The notes: generated by a model from the letters alone, not told the origin. 64,000 nucleotides of DNA from Hydrangea macrophylla (GCA_033977485.1 CM066983.1:107413580-107477579); one strand, 5' to 3'; shown: positions 22,588 to 37,434, counted from the first letter of the stretch. Numbers and translations are program-made.

Positions 22588-25500
22588 TCACTCTAGCTCC
22601 TCAACTTTGATCTCACTTTGTTCACCGGATGAAAGGATTTTTACACTAACCATACCTTTTTGCCACTCGGAACTTCCTACCAATATTAGCCTGTGCGCAT
22701 TAATCCGTGCCGCCCGTTTGAAGACCCTAAAGACAAGTAAAAAAAACTTCCAATGGTAAATTAGAATCACTAGCTGTTTGCTTCACGCTATCTGGTTCAC
22801 GGATTAGTGAAGAATGAAAGTAAAACACCAAGGAAAACACCTTTCTTCGTTTGGTTAATAAGGAAAATAGTGAGGAAAATGGGGGGGGGGGGGGGGGGGG
22901 GGGGGGGCGGGGGGTGGGTGTGTGTGGTGGTGGTGGTGGTGGAAGGGGAGAGGGGGTATTGAGTTTGGAAGGCTTAGGGTTCACAATAGTGAGACCCCTT
23001 CTTTTATTCATTCAGAAAGAATAATAAAGTAGAAATTACATATAAAACCCCTTACATAAGATAAATAAGAAAATACACATAAAAAATGTCAACTCTCAAC
23101 ACTTCCCCTCAAGCTGGTGCAAAGATGTCTCTCATGCCCAGCTTCCTAAGAATGTAATAGAATGAACGACTTACAAGGCCTTTTGTAAGAATATCAGCTA
23201 GCTGCTCCCCTGATTTCACAAACAGCGTACATATGCTCCCATTAGTTACCTTTTCCTTGATGAAATGCCTATCAATCTCCACATACTTCGTCCTGTCATG
23301 TTGAACCGGATTGTGAGCAATACTGATAGCAGACTTGTTATCACAGTACAACTTCATCGAGTATTTTGGTCCAAAACCAAGATCTGATAACACAATCTGA
23401 ACCCACAATAACTCATATACACTTTGTGCCATGGCTCTAAACTCTGCCTCTGCACTAGACCTAGCCACTACTGACTGTTTCTTACTCCTCCACGTCACCA
23501 AGTTGCCGCCAACAAACGAGCAAATTGAGCAATAACCTGTGATTGACCTCTGGTCAGTAATCGACCCAGCCCAATCTGCATCGATATAGGCTTCTACTAA
23601 AGTGTGACCATGATTAACAAAGCATAGATCTTTCCCCGGTGCTGACTTCAAATACCTCACAATTCTAAACACAGCATCTAGATGGAGTAGTTTGGGATCA
23701 TGCATGAATTGGCTAACACCACTAACTGCAAAAGCAATGTCAAGTCTCGTATGAGCCAAATAAATCAACTTACCTACTAACCTCTGGTACCTTCCCTTGT
23801 CAATAGGTTCTCCACTGGGATCATCGCCAAATTTCACATTAGGATCCATTGGAGTATCCACTGCCTTACTCCCTAACATGCCAGTTTCCTTGAGCAAGTC
23901 TAAAACATACTTTCGTTGTGATATAAAAATTCCTTCCTTGGATCTAGCACTTCGATTCCCAAGAAGTACTTTAAGTTCCCCAAATCTTTGATTTCAAATT
24001 CTGTAGCCAGGTATGATTTCATTGTCTCATCTCCTCTAAATCATCACCTGTGAGGACAATATCATCAACACAGACAATCAAAGCCGTTACTTTTCCATGT
24101 GAGGAGTGTTTGATGAAGAGAGTATGATCAACCTGACTCTGTCTGAAACCATACTTGATCATAGGTTGGGAAAACCTGTCAAACCAAGCTCTGGGAGATT
24201 GTTTGAGGCCATACAAAGACTTCCTAAGACGACACACTCTTACTCTAGTCTTATCATCTTCGAACCCTCGAGATATATCCATATAAACTTCTTCCTCTAA
24301 GTCCCCATGTAGGAACGCATTCTTCACATCGAACTGATGCAAGGGCCATTCGAAATTTGCTGCTAGAGACAACAAGATTCTACAACAAGATTCTGATGGA
24401 GTTCATCTTTGCAACTGGAGCAAAAGTCTCCTGATAGTCCACTCCATAGGTTTGAGTAAAGCCCTTGGCCACCAACCTCGCTTTGTATCTCTCTATCGTC
24501 CCATCTGCTTTGTGTTTCACAGTGAACACCCACTTGCACCCTACTGTCCTTTTTCCACTGGGTAACTCTGTTAATTCCCATGTGCCATTTTTCCGAAGTG
24601 CTTTCATCTTTTCAACCATGGCAGATTTCCACTGAGCATCGGTGAGAGCTTCCTGTACATGGTTAGGGACAGAAACAGAGTCGAGTTTAGACACAAAAAC
24701 TTTATAAGAAGGAGACAATCGAGAGTACGAAACAAATTTAGAAAGAGGATGTTTGGTGCATTCTCGAGTGCCCTTGCGAAGAGCAATAGGAATGTCCAAC
24801 TCATCTTCAGAAGAAGAAACAGGAATATGAGTAGAGGGACTAGGAGGAGTAGAAATACCTGGACCTTCATCACTTGAAGAAATCAATTGTAGAGGGATTG
24901 GAGAAATGATCCTCTCATCTATTGCCCCAAAAATCCTTCTACTTTTATTTTTAGAATAGGTCAACAGCTCCTTTTTATCCTCTGCACTTTCCTCTCCTCT
25001 CCTTTTTTCTCCCTCCTCTCCTCCTACTTCTATTTTTTCACTACTATTTTCCTCTCCTTTTTTTTCTTCCTCCTCTCCTTCTATAATAAATGGCACCGTT
25101 TCTACAGACTTCTCTTCACCTACTCATTTCTCCCCCTGAAAAGAGGGCTGGGAAGACTGGAAATAGGACACTGGTTCATCAAAAGTAACATCCATAGACA
25201 CGAACCACTTACGAGAGAGGGGGGTGATAACACTTGTACCCTTTTTGTGTAGGAGAATAACCTACAAAGACATTTAAGAACGTGAGGCTCCAATTTTCGT
25301 CTGGAAGGAGAGTGATTGTGAACGAAGCAGACACAACCAAACACTTTAGGAGGAATAGGAAAGATTGAAGAAGGGTTGATAAGAAGTTCTATAGGAGCTT
25401 TTTTTCCAAGAACATGAGCAGGCAAACGATTGATGAGGTAGGCAGCAGTCAAGACAGCCGCCCTCCAGTAGGACTTAGGGATCTCCATAGAGAACAACAT

Positions 25501-28500
25501 AGACCTAGCAGACTCTAACAAGTGTCGGTTCTTTCTTTCAGCAACTCCGTTTTGTTGTGGAGTATTTGTGCATAACGTTTGATGTATCATGCCATGTTCA
25601 GAAAAATAGTGAATGAGACCACTATAGATATATTCCCCCCCTTTATCAGACCGAACAATTTTAATAACAGTACTGAATTGGGTACATATCATCTTATGAA
25701 AAGATTTTAAAAAAAAAAAAATCACTCTTTTCTTTCATCAAATATACCCAAGTTGTGCGAGTGTAGTCAGCAATAAAAGTTACAAACCATCTATAGCCAT
25801 TCAAAGTAGTAATATGAGATGGACCCCAAACATCAGTATGAATAAGTGCAAAAGGAATAGTATTTTTATTGATACTTGAATTAAAAGTTGCACGATGGTG
25901 TTTACCGAGTTGACAAGCCTCACAAGAAATCTCGGAAACACAATTATTGGAAACTAAGGAGGGAAATAAATAACGAAGCAAATAGAAAGAGGGATGTCCT
26001 AATCTTTTATGCCACAGCCACAACTCGCGAGGAATATTCTCTGTCTGTGAAGTATGAGCAACACTTGTTAATCTCCCATTTTCAACTCCATCAGGCAACA
26101 AAAGATATAGACCCTTCTCCTCTCGACCACTGCCAATCACCTTCTTCGTGGAGAGGTCCTGAAAGACACAATGAGATCGAAAGAAAGTTACACAACAGTT
26201 CAAATCACGAGTTAAACGACTTATTGAAAGAAGGTTAGTTGAAAAATTAGGAACATGAAGAACTGAAGTTAAAGCAAGAGAACCAGTAACGTGAATGACA
26301 CCTTTACCAGAAATAGATGACAAGTTGCCATCGGCAGTTTTAACCTTATCTTTCCCTGAACATGGATGATAAGTGGAAAAAATACTAGGAAGACCAGTCA
26401 TATGATCGGAAGCTCCAGAATCAATGATCCATGGTTGTGGAGAATTAGCATGCAAAGCACTTGAAAAATTAGCATAATTACCTTTCTGGGCAAAAGAAGT
26501 AGAGGCACTAGTGGAGGTGTCTAACTGAGCCATAATCCGCCTCAATGTCTCAATATCACTACTACTGATATTCCCTGGCACGGATGATGTAGCGGAAACC
26601 GGTAACTCCTCCTGGTAAGTAGATTCTGTGGTCAAGTGAGCCCGTGGTCCACTACCACGTCCACCACGACCACCATTACCACGACCAGCATTACGGCCAC
26701 CTCCCCTTCCTTTTGACATAGGAGGACGTCCGTAAAGACTCCAACAAGTCTCGCGGGTATGTCTAGGGCGGTTGCAATGGTCACACCAAAGTTTATCTTT
26801 ATCATCACTTACCTCATAACCCGAGTCCCGACGCTGTGTAGGTGGTTTTCCCCCTCGATGACCAGATGAAACCAAAGCAGATCTATCAGAAGGAAGCATG
26901 ACAGAATGACAACTTTCCTCATTCTGGACATAGGCAAACGCTTCCCTAAGAGATGGCAAAGGTTCCATACCAAGAATCCGGCTTCGTACTAGATCAAACT
27001 CGGGATTAAGACCTGCAAGGAATTTGAAAATCCTCTCACTTTCAATATATACTTTAAAGCTAGTAGCTTCAGTGGGACAGATTGGATGATGAGTAATGAG
27101 GTGATCGATCCTCTTCCAAAGAGAACCCAGCACTGTAAAATATTGCAAAGTGGAGCGATCTCCCTAGACTTCAGCTTCAACTGTCCATCGCAACTCATAC
27201 ACCTGGGCAACATTTCCGTTCCAAGAATAAGTCTCAGCAAGGGTATCCCATATGTCTTGGGCAGTCTCCATCCCGAAAAAACCATCGGCAATCTCTGCTT
27301 CCATAGAATAAGTCAACCAACTCATTACCAGAAAATTATCAACCTTCCACTTTGCATAAGTGGGATCTTCAGGACTAGGCGCCTTGATTGTGCCATTCAC
27401 ATAACCAAACTTTGACCTACTTTTTAGCCAAAACGTAGCCGATTGAGACCAGGACAAATAATTTTCACCATTCAACAATACCGTGGTGATCTTGGACCCA
27501 GGATTCTCGGTAATGAGTCTCTCATTACCTGCTGGAGAACTCGTAGCAACGGCTTCTTTCTGTGTCACACCTTCCTTCGACATGTTGAAGAGGAATACCC
27601 ACAAATTAATCAATCTATGGAATCAAGGCTCACCTAGTCTTTCACATGCACCAATCTAGTGCATTTGTCCGATCTATGGACAAGTCAATTGGTCCGAATA
27701 CGGACCTAAGGAAAAAATAAAGGGTTTTGTGATCAGATCAGCAAGTTCGTAATACTCACGGTTAATGGTTGTTGAAATCTGGGAAACAAAGGTTATAGAA
27801 GGAGAGGTATTAGATCATCCAAAGGTATAGGCTAAGGGTTTTTTTTTAATGATGGGATCAGATTGTGAGAAGGAGGGTGCGGCTGGGTTCAAAACAGGGC
27901 CATGAGGTTTCGGCCTAGAGTGGAGGAGGGCCAGGGTGGCTCGGCTGTGGTGTATTTGTGTGGTAGGATTAGTCGAGAGCCAGGAGGGCTTGGCTGGGCA
28001 GCGGCGAAGTCTGGAGGAGGAGCAGTGAGCTCCAGCGTAGGCTGGGGAGAAGCAAGGGGGTCCGGCAGAGGCTGGGGAGGAGCAGAGAGCTCCGGCACAG
28101 GCTGAGGAAGGTGTGGTGGTGGCTGGTGGTTTCGGTGGTGGCTGGAGATTTGTTTTAGTAGTGGCTGGAGGTTTCCCAACCCTAGTTTAGGGTGGCTCTG
28201 ATACCATGTTCAGTTTGGAAGGCTTAGGGTTCACAATAGTGAGACCCCTTCTTTTATTTATTCAGAAAGAATAATAAAGTAGAAATTACATATAAGACCC
28301 CTGAAATAAGATAAATAAGAAAATACACATAAAAATGTCAACTCTCAACAGGGGGGGAGTGGGATAAACTAAATTTTGAATTGTGATTCACTTTTATCCC
28401 TTTTTCAGTAAGTTACAAGGGAACTAGTTTTTCCTTCTTTCTTGTCTTTCCATTTTTGTTTCCTTCTCAAAATCTGCAAACCAAATAGAGCCTAAGTGGT

Positions 28501-29860
28501 ATTCCTGCCACCTCAGAACAGAGGGAGGTGCAGGGTTCAAAATTGTGTCGTGGCCATGTCTACCACTTAGCCAAATGAGAAACAAAACAAATGAAAAACT
28601 GTATGTCAGAATATACGATATGTTGTAGGTAAACGTAGATAAGATGGTGTATGTACCATTTAAGTGGTTTGTTCTCCAAAACCAAGTCGACACTTTGGCC
28701 TTTCTCTCTGAGTATAGTTGTAACCACAGCCGCTGCACCTTGTAGATCAGGATCCAAAGAGCAAACAATGTTCTCCACTTGGAGACTGAGTTCTGGTAGA
28801 AGTCCCTTCTCCTTCAGCAGCTAAACATTCACCAAAAATGTGATAACATTAGATGAAAGTTTACAAAGCAGAATGAACCACTATAGGTAACAGTACCAAT
28901 GGTACCATAGTCCACTTCTTGTTTGTGCGTATGCATATACAAACTATAGCAGCACTTTTTCCACGCCGTACTTTGTGTAATTCATGAAGCTATTTTAGAG
29001 AGGAGATCACTGAGCTAGACAATCAAAAGAGTATGCTACCATACACAGGACACTGTAGATTGAACAAATTGTCCATTAAACTCTATGACACTGCGCCACG
29101 ACGAGTCTGTCAAATTACTGATTAGTCGGTTCATCTGGTGAACCCTCTCATCAGTACACTGTAAATGTATATAAAATGCTCATCAATTGAAAATTGTATC
29201 AAAAGATTATCTAATGAGAAAAACTTTCAGGTGGAGTACTCAAATAACAAATATAGCGTACTTGAATTGAAGGTCCACATATGAAGTGTATAGCATACTA
29301 AGATACATATGCTGCATTGGGTTCTGCAGTCAGTTTCATTCTTATCATTTTTCTTCATAAGGTATAGAATAGTTGATTTCATCATATGAAGTGCAAAGGG
29401 GAAATTTAACCAAGGTGAGAAAGTCACAGCTATAATAGACAAATATAACCACATACATAAATAAAGTTTTATGCAGAGGCTAGATCATAAAGGAAGTATT
29501 GGTGGGTCAGAACAAATTTTTCTCTCTCGGGATAAATGCAACATTTTTCTATTTGTTTCATAACACAATCCAAGAGACACACACATAGAGATGGTTCTAA
29601 CTCACCTCTATTATTACAGCATCCCCAAACCCAAAACCACAAGCTGGAACGTCATCACCTCCAAAAGTAGAGAGTAAATGATCATACCGCCCACCACCAC
29701 AAATGGCTCTCAGCTTTCCTTCTCTGTCAAATCCCTACAGAATACATAAAGTTGCTTTAGAAAGGGAATTGAGGGGTCCACATTTGATGACTGTTAGAAT
29801 ATAAGTATTAGTATTAGTGGTTTAAAGGTATTTCTATAATTGTTTTTGATTAATATATAC

Positions 29861-29894
<34 letters not shown>

Positions 29895-32800
29895 TGGCTA
29901 ACCTAATTTGGTTAAGCCTTCTCTTTCTCTCTATTCTCTCTTTGAACAAGGTATCAAAGCCACCCGAATAGGCTTCTCTGCGCCGCACACCACCACCACC
30001 ATCACAGCCGCAACACTGTTCACGGAATACTGTTCATGCGAGCACTGTTCATGCAGTTACTATTCATCGAGTACTATTCACCGAAGGCACTGTTCATGCA
30101 GTTACTATTCACCGAACTGTTCATACAGTAACTATTCATCGACCACTGTTCATGATCTGATTTCTTCACTTTCTTGAACTCCAACCGTCCAAGGGAGCAT
30201 ATTCCCATACATCGGAACTCGATTAGGCAATTTTGATTGGTGGTTTCTTCGTTCGTGTTGTCTCAGTCCTTTTATGGACCTTATTGGTTAGTTCCATTTG
30301 AGTTTATTGGTGTTGATGTTGCTTCTTGATCGTTGTTAGTATTTTTCCTTTGTTTTTGGGTACAAGACTCCTACTGTTTTTGGTTGATATGGCTGACAAG
30401 AAAGGTTGTATTTCTTCGTCCGATGTTGTGAGTATGCAAACTATCACTACTAAGTTGAATGAGTCCAATTACTTCTTATGGGCTCAAACTATGAAAGTTA
30501 CCTTAAGGGCTAGGAAGAAGTTGAAATATATTGAGTCTGTTGCTCCTGCTAAGGATAGTAAGGAGTATGAAGATTGGGTGTCTGAGAATTATATGGTTAT
30601 GTCCTGGTTGTGGAATAGTATGAAACCTACTGTGTGTTCGAGTATCATATTCTTGTCCTCAGCCAAAGAGATTTGGGAGTCTGCTCATGAGATGTTTTCC
30701 ATGGAAAAGAATGTTTCTCGTGTTTACGAGGTATATCAAAATTTGTTTCTGCTTCAACAGGGTGATAAGCCGGTTAGTGAATACTATAGTACATTTAAGG
30801 GACTCATGGATGAGTTGAATCATTATCATCCTATCACTAATGATGTTGACGTTATCAAGAAGTAACGAGAGGAATTTTATGTCTCCAAGTTCTTATCTGG
30901 GTTACATTTGAATCTTCAGTCTGTTAAGTCAGATTTTGGCCGGTGATGGTAGTATTCCATCCTTGAGCAATGTGTATTCTCGTGTGCTCCGCGTTACTAC
31001 CGAGTCTTCCTCCTCCGCCTCTTTTGAGCCTGTTGGGAAAGAAAATTTTGCACTTGTTACATCTACGGGATATAGAGGGGCCTTCCATGGTCGTGGCAAT
31101 TTTCCTGGTAATAATCGCAGTCGCGGTGGTCGTAGCTTTGGCAATTCCCCTCCTATGTTTAATGGTAATCGAGGAAGAGGAGGTCCTCCGAGACGTGATC
31201 GTGGTTTTGGCCAAGCCCGTGATTCTCTTTATTGCACCCATTGTGGGGGTGACAATCATACTGTGGATAGGTGTTATGATATCTATGGTAAGCCGTGGGA
31301 GACCTCGCATAATCCAGCCTTCTTCTCTTCTGACAATGCTTCTGGGTCTCAACAGGAAGTCAGTACTCCTACTCCACCTGCAGTAACATCTTCAATAATG
31401 GGTGACAATCATACTGTGGATAGGTGTTATGATATCTATGGTAAGCCGTGGGAGACCTCGCCTAATCCAGCCTTGTTCTCTTCTGACAATGCTTATGGGT
31501 CTCAACAGGAAGTCATTACTCCTACTCCACCTGCCGTAACATCTTCAAATGAGTCTATCACTCTTTCCCGAGAGGAATACAATGCCTTAGTCCAACAACT
31601 ATCATTATCTAATACTGCTGGTTTTGCACAATCATGTAACATTGCATGTTTTTCTTCATCTGCTTTTCACCATGGGTCATCAACTCAGGAGCTTCCGCAC
31701 ATATGACAGGTAAGTCCAATGTATTTACACAATCTCTTGGTCTACCCACACATCACTCTGTTGTTTTAGCTGATGGACGATCTTGTCCTATTATTGGTCA
31801 TGGTCCTGCTTCACCCACCTCATCTCTTTCATTGTCATATGTAAATTATATTCCTCAAAATCCCTTTAATCTCCTATTGGTCAGTCAACTTAATAAATCT
31901 CTAAACTGTTCTGTAACATTTTATCCCTCTCATTGTGTTTTTTAGGATCTCAACTCGAAGAAGATGGTTGGTGGAGGTCGTGAGCGAGATGGTCTTTATT
32001 ACTTGGAACAACATTCAACAGTGAATAATTCGTCGGGCTTTATATACAGCTGTTTCACCACATCAATGGCACTGCCGTCTGGCCATCCTTCACTGCAATC
32101 CTTGAAGTTGGTTTTTCTTATTTAAGTCTATGTCTAGTTCAGAGTGTAAGGCTTGCCAGTTAGGTAAGCATCCTAGGGTGTCTTTACCTTTATGTCAAAA
32201 TAATCATTGGGCCACTCCTTTTGAGTTGGTTCATTCCGACGTTTGGGGTCCATCTAGACATAAGAGTCTGTTAGGTTTTTCTTATTTTGTGTCTTTTATG
32301 GATAATTGTTCCAGGATGTCATGGTTATTTTTAATGAAAGAACGTTCAGATATTTCTTCTATTTTTCAATTATTTCATAAAGAGATTATGACTCAGTTTG
32401 GTTACACTATTCGTATTTTACAATTTGATAATGCTTTGAAATATGTTAAAAGACCTCTTCAATCCTATTGTGATTCTAAGGGGATAATTCATCAATCCTC
32501 TTGTGGTTATACTCTACAACAGAATGGTGTTGCTGAGCGAAAATATAGACATCTTCTTGAGGTTGCCCGAAATATTATGCTACGCATGCATGTTCCTAAA
32601 CAATTTTGGGGAGATGTACTCACTGCCTGTTATCTTATTAACCGCATGCCTTCATCTATTCTAAGTGGTGGCATTCCAAGTGGTGGCATTCCTCATTGTG
32701 TTCTCTATCCAGATAGGTCATTGTTTGCCTTACCATCAGGTGTGTTTGGTTGTGTTGTATGTGTTCATGTTCTTACTCCTGGTCATGATAAATTATATTC

Positions 32801-35800
32801 TCGAGCCACCAAATGTGTATTTGTGGGATATTCTCGCACTCAAAAAGGTTATAAATGCTGGAATCCTCAGAGTCGTCGGTATGTGGTTAGTGCATATGTT
32901 ACCTTCTTTGAAGGTACATCATATTTTTCTTCCTCCGGTGGTTCCTTAGATGTTGATGTTTTTGCTCCGTCATCCTCTATTCCCTTGCCCATTCCTCCTT
33001 CCTCTAGTTCTCCTCCTTTGCAGGTGTATCGCCGTCGTGACAAGCCATCCAGTACTGATGACTCGCCAGCTCTACCTCCATCTTCATCAACTTTAGCTGA
33101 GGTTCTCTAATCTCCTGATCTACCTATCGCTCTTCGAAAAGGTACTCGTTCTTGCACTTAGTATCCTATTGATCAGGTTATCTCATATTCTCATTTATCG
33201 TCTCCACTTTGTTCCTTTGTTAGTGTTTTATCTTCAGTCTCTGTTCCTCAGTCTCATACTCGGGCATTGGTTTCTCCGGGTTGGAAAAGTGCTATGGATG
33301 ATGTGATGTTGGCACTGTCCAAAAATGGTACGTAGGAGTTAACGGTTAAGTATCATCCTGAAGGTACTGTTGGACGATTGAAAGCTTGTTTGGTGGCTAA
33401 AGGGTACACTCAGACTTTTGGTGTTGATCACTTTAAAACTTTTTCCCCTGTGGCTCGCTTCAATTCTGTTCGCATTTTATTGTCTGTTGCTGTTACTCAG
33501 GGATGGCCTCTTTATCAACTTGACGTCAAGAATGCCTTTCTTCATGGTGACCTACAATAGGAAGTGTATATGGAGCAACCTCCTAGGTATGTTGCTCAGG
33601 GGGAATCACATAAAGTATGTAGGTTGAAGAAAGCCATTTATGGCCTTAAACAGTCTCCAAGGGCCTGGTTTGACAAGTTTAGCCAAGTAGCTAGTTCATA
33701 TGGGTTGAAAAGAACTAGTTCTAATCATTCAATTTTTGTGAGACACTGTGAAAAAGGTACGATTGTTCTAGCAGTTTATGTGGATGATATAGTGATTACT
33801 GGCAATGACAGTGACGGTATATAGTTATTGAAGTCTCATTTAAGTAAGCATTTTCATATGAAGGATTTGGGGCTACTACGTTTTTTGGGTATTGAGGTAG
33901 CAAGGACTAAGGGAGGGATTTTCTTATCCCAAAGAAAGTATGTTCTTGACCTTCTAGATGAAACAAGATTGATGGGTTCAAAACCTGTTGACACTCCAAT
34001 GGATTCAAATATAAAGTTTAGTAAAGATGATGGAGAAGACTACAATGATGTTGGACGGTATAGAAGACTTGTTGGTAAGTTGATTTATTTAACCGTGATT
34101 CGACTTGATATCACCTTCTGTGTTGGAGTTGTTAGTCAGTTTATCCTGAGTCCCAAGTTATCAAATTGGGAGGCAATGTGTCGTATATTGAAGTATTTGA
34201 AAGGTGCTCCTGGTAAAGGTTTAGTGTTGAAGCCTTCAGATAACTTGGAGATAGTTGGTTTCTCAGATGCCAGTTGGGCAGGAGATAGTCTTGACAGATA
34301 GTTCATACCAGGATTCTGCGTGTTTGTTGGTGGAACTCTAGTTAGTTGGAAGAGCAAAAAGCAAAATGTAATTGCAAGGTCAAGTGCAGAGGCTGAGTAT
34401 AGAGCTATGGCTCATACTGTGTGTGAGTTGTTATGGTTGAAGACTATTCTGCAAGAGATGGGATTGCAAGTAGTAAACCTATGAAGATGCATTGTGATAA
34501 TCAGGCAGCTATGTACATTGCGAGTAATCCAGTGTTTCATGAGAAAACCAAACATATTGAAGTTGATTATCATTTTGTCAGAGATATGGTTTTGAGAAAG
34601 CAAATTGTTACTTCTTTTGTTAGGTCTAGTGATCAACTAGGAGACATTGTTACCAAGGCACTAAATAGAGGACCGTTCTATGATCTTTGTAACAAGCTAG
34701 GTATGATAGACATCTATGCTCCAGCTTGAAGGGGAGTGTTAGAATATAAGTATTAGTATTAGTGGTTTAAGGGTAATTCTGTAATTGTTTTTTATTAATA
34801 TATATATATATATATATGTATGTGTTGGCTAACCTTATTTGGTTAAGCCTTCTCTTTCTCTCTATTCTCTCTTTAAACAATGACCACCATAAAACTTGTT
34901 TGTATTGAAGTATAATTATGAACGGGTGGCATCTTTGTCAATACGATAAATATCTTCTCTCCTTATTCACTTGATATGCAAGTTATTTTGTATGTGAACA
35001 CAAGAGTGACAAGACTATAAAAAAAATTCACAAGATCAAAAGGTTCTTTTTGCAGGGGGTTAAAAATTCAAATTTTTAAGGCAAAAATAAAAGAAAAACA
35101 AATTTGCAAGTCTAACCTCGAATACTATTCCAGTATAATAGGCCAGGCCACGCACAACAGATGCATCAAATTGAATCCACTCAGAATAACCAAACTTCTC
35201 AGCAAGTGAGAATAGTTGCTTCAGGTCATCAACTGCTTCCCCTCTGGCTCCAAGTTTTTCTAAATACACACATATGAGAAACAAGAGATAAGACACAACA
35301 ACAATCTTGCCACGCATAACCTTCGAGGTGAAAAAAGCTGCAATGTGTTCTTAATATATGAAAGAAGAGCTATTTCAAACTCAAAGAAATCCTCATGCAG
35401 CGACTAGAGACCCGTAATTGAGTGAAATAAGTATAATTTACCATCATTTTGCAATCCTTTTTTGGCGGGAAACTTCAAAGGCACTGATCCACAATATTTT
35501 CAGACTTTTGGCTGACTGTGACCTAATGGGTAGTGACCATTTATGGGAACAGAATAGCTCACCAGGATTCATGTAAAACCAACCCCAAAAGGAGCAGTTT
35601 AGTCAAACGCATTGCTTTTGTACATCAGGAGGAAACATTTTTCCAGAGGTTTAACCTTACATGTGCAAAGACATATATAAATAGTCAACTTCTCATAAAA
35701 GAAATGTTGCAACCAACCTTCCAACTTTGCCAAAGACTTCACAGAAAGAACTTGCAATAATTCCTCAATAGCCTCCTCTGATAACTCAGCGGACTTCAAC

Positions 35801-37434
35801 TCTTTCTTTATGTCATCCATTGGAATCTTTTCCATCTGTTTCCAATCAGAATTTATTTAAAAACCAGCAGTGATATTACGGGAAATATATAGAAAAGGAC
35901 TAAGGATGCATGTTAAATTATGTGCATTGGAAATTAAGAAAAAATCTGACTGAGAGGTCATGACCTTTCTCAAACCAGGCAAAAGATAACCAGAACGCGA
36001 AAATGTCAACATCCAATAAGTCATAAAACCAAAATTAAATGCAAATCAAATCAGATAAAGTACTGCACTTTCAAGAACTCCTTGAACCTGATTATTTCAT
36101 TATTTAGTCACTCCTTTAAAATTCAAAATAATGAGAAAACAGCACCAAATTGAGTCCATGAACAAATTCTTGGATATGAATATAAGACTTTCCACTGCAA
36201 ATCCATGACAAAGCTCAATTAGTTTTTTTTTTTTTTTTTTTTTCTTTTGAAAAAAAAAATCTGTAAAACAGATGGCCTCTTTTTCCTATGATAATCGAGC
36301 TATTTACTTTCTTAACTTAGGAGGGAAATATACAGGTTTTTGCTAACATTCACCAATGAGAGAATCCCGAACAACAATTGAATCCTTCTTATTTACTAAT
36401 CAGATTAAAATATTTTTTTCAAGAAAGGATGCAGACAACGAGCCAGAAATAGGCCTACCTTGAAAATAGATATTGGAAAACCCCATTGAGTAATTTTGTG
36501 CGACAATACGATAATTTTACCAAGCAAGAAGAAGATCAACAATAAAAATTGGTAATGCCAGAAGTTGCAGGCAAAAGTTAATAAGAAAAATGACGAGAAA
36601 GATGGTCATCTGCCATACAGAGTCTATATTGGAAGGCTAAAGACATACAAGAACATTGAGAATGTAGGATTTGAAACCATTATAACCGTGGCAAACCATC
36701 TATACACAATAAAGCAGGGAGACATTCTTTGTTTTCATCCTTTTTCCCTTCTTTCTGCAATTCGTTAACCTCTTGGGGATTTGCAAGCTGGTTTGTGGTT
36801 GGCTGTTAGAATTCTGGCAGAAGGGACAAAGCTGAAGGTGCTAAGCGGACTTGAACCCAGCCACCCAGGTGTTGGGATAGACAATCACCACATTTTACCT
36901 CCGAAACTAACAGCGTCTTCAATGAAACAACAGAACCTCATTTACAACCAAAACTAACAGTGTTATTAACTGAAAGATTTCTCTTATTAATCGTATATCC
37001 CCGTTATAAAAGTACTCGCCTCTTTCATCCCGCCAACTTCCTCTTTAATCACTTAGAATTTCCAAGACAAAATAACATATACAAATATCTTGTTTGTGCG
37101 TATTTTCCGCTCAAATTTGGTTTTGAGTATGTTATTGACATTCTACTTGTCAAGGTCGTCATCCATGGACCATGGTGAAATCAAGACGGACAAATGTAGG
37201 GTGCTGGGTTAACCTATTTAAGATTTGAGATAGTGCTACATGCTGAGCTAAATGTTGAGCATAGGTTCAGAGCGAGATGAATGATTCAAGTCTGAGATGG
37301 ACACGTGTGTGAGTCATACTCATAGAAAATGGTGACTTAGTGAGGTGAATGGGTGGTCAGAGGCAACAAGAACTGTAAAGGTGACTAGAATAGTTACATC
37401 GGGGAAGAACTATAAAGGCGAATTGATGAGTTAC

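Larger units (their letters stand above)
22957..28350 (-). mobile_element. Ty1/copia retrotransposon A in HisRS intron 10
   Basis: A complete but decayed 5394-bp element in the same orientation as the host gene. LTRs are 22957-23101 (145 bp) and 28207-28350 (144 bp), differing at about six positions plus a one-base indel. The 5-bp TSD is GGGGG at 22952-22956 and 28351-28355, so it landed in a guanine-rich site. The primer-binding site reads TGGTATCAGAGCC on the minus strand from 28206, matching initiator tRNA-Met. The polypurine tract TTGAGGGGAAG abuts the 3' LTR at 23102. Short LTRs and this PBS fit an Ale/Retrofit-like lineage, which is inference. Confidence 0.93.
29792..34879 (+). mobile_element. 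Ty1/copia retrotransposon B in HisRS intron 8
   Basis: A complete but dead 5088-bp element antisense to the host gene. LTRs are 29792-29948 (157 bp) and 34737-34879 (143 bp); the length difference is mostly in a TA/TG microsatellite. A perfect TSD, ATGAC, lies at 29787-29791 and 34880-34884. The primer-binding site at 29949 reads AGGTATCAAAGCC, a mutated initiator tRNA-Met match. The polypurine tract GAAGGGGAG lies at 34728-34736. Removing it leaves an intron of about 290 bp. Confidence 0.93.

Noticed and set aside
30924..31352. 142-codon minus-strand open frame
   Set aside because: Antisense of the copia B gag zinc-knuckle region, which has clear coding homology on the plus strand.
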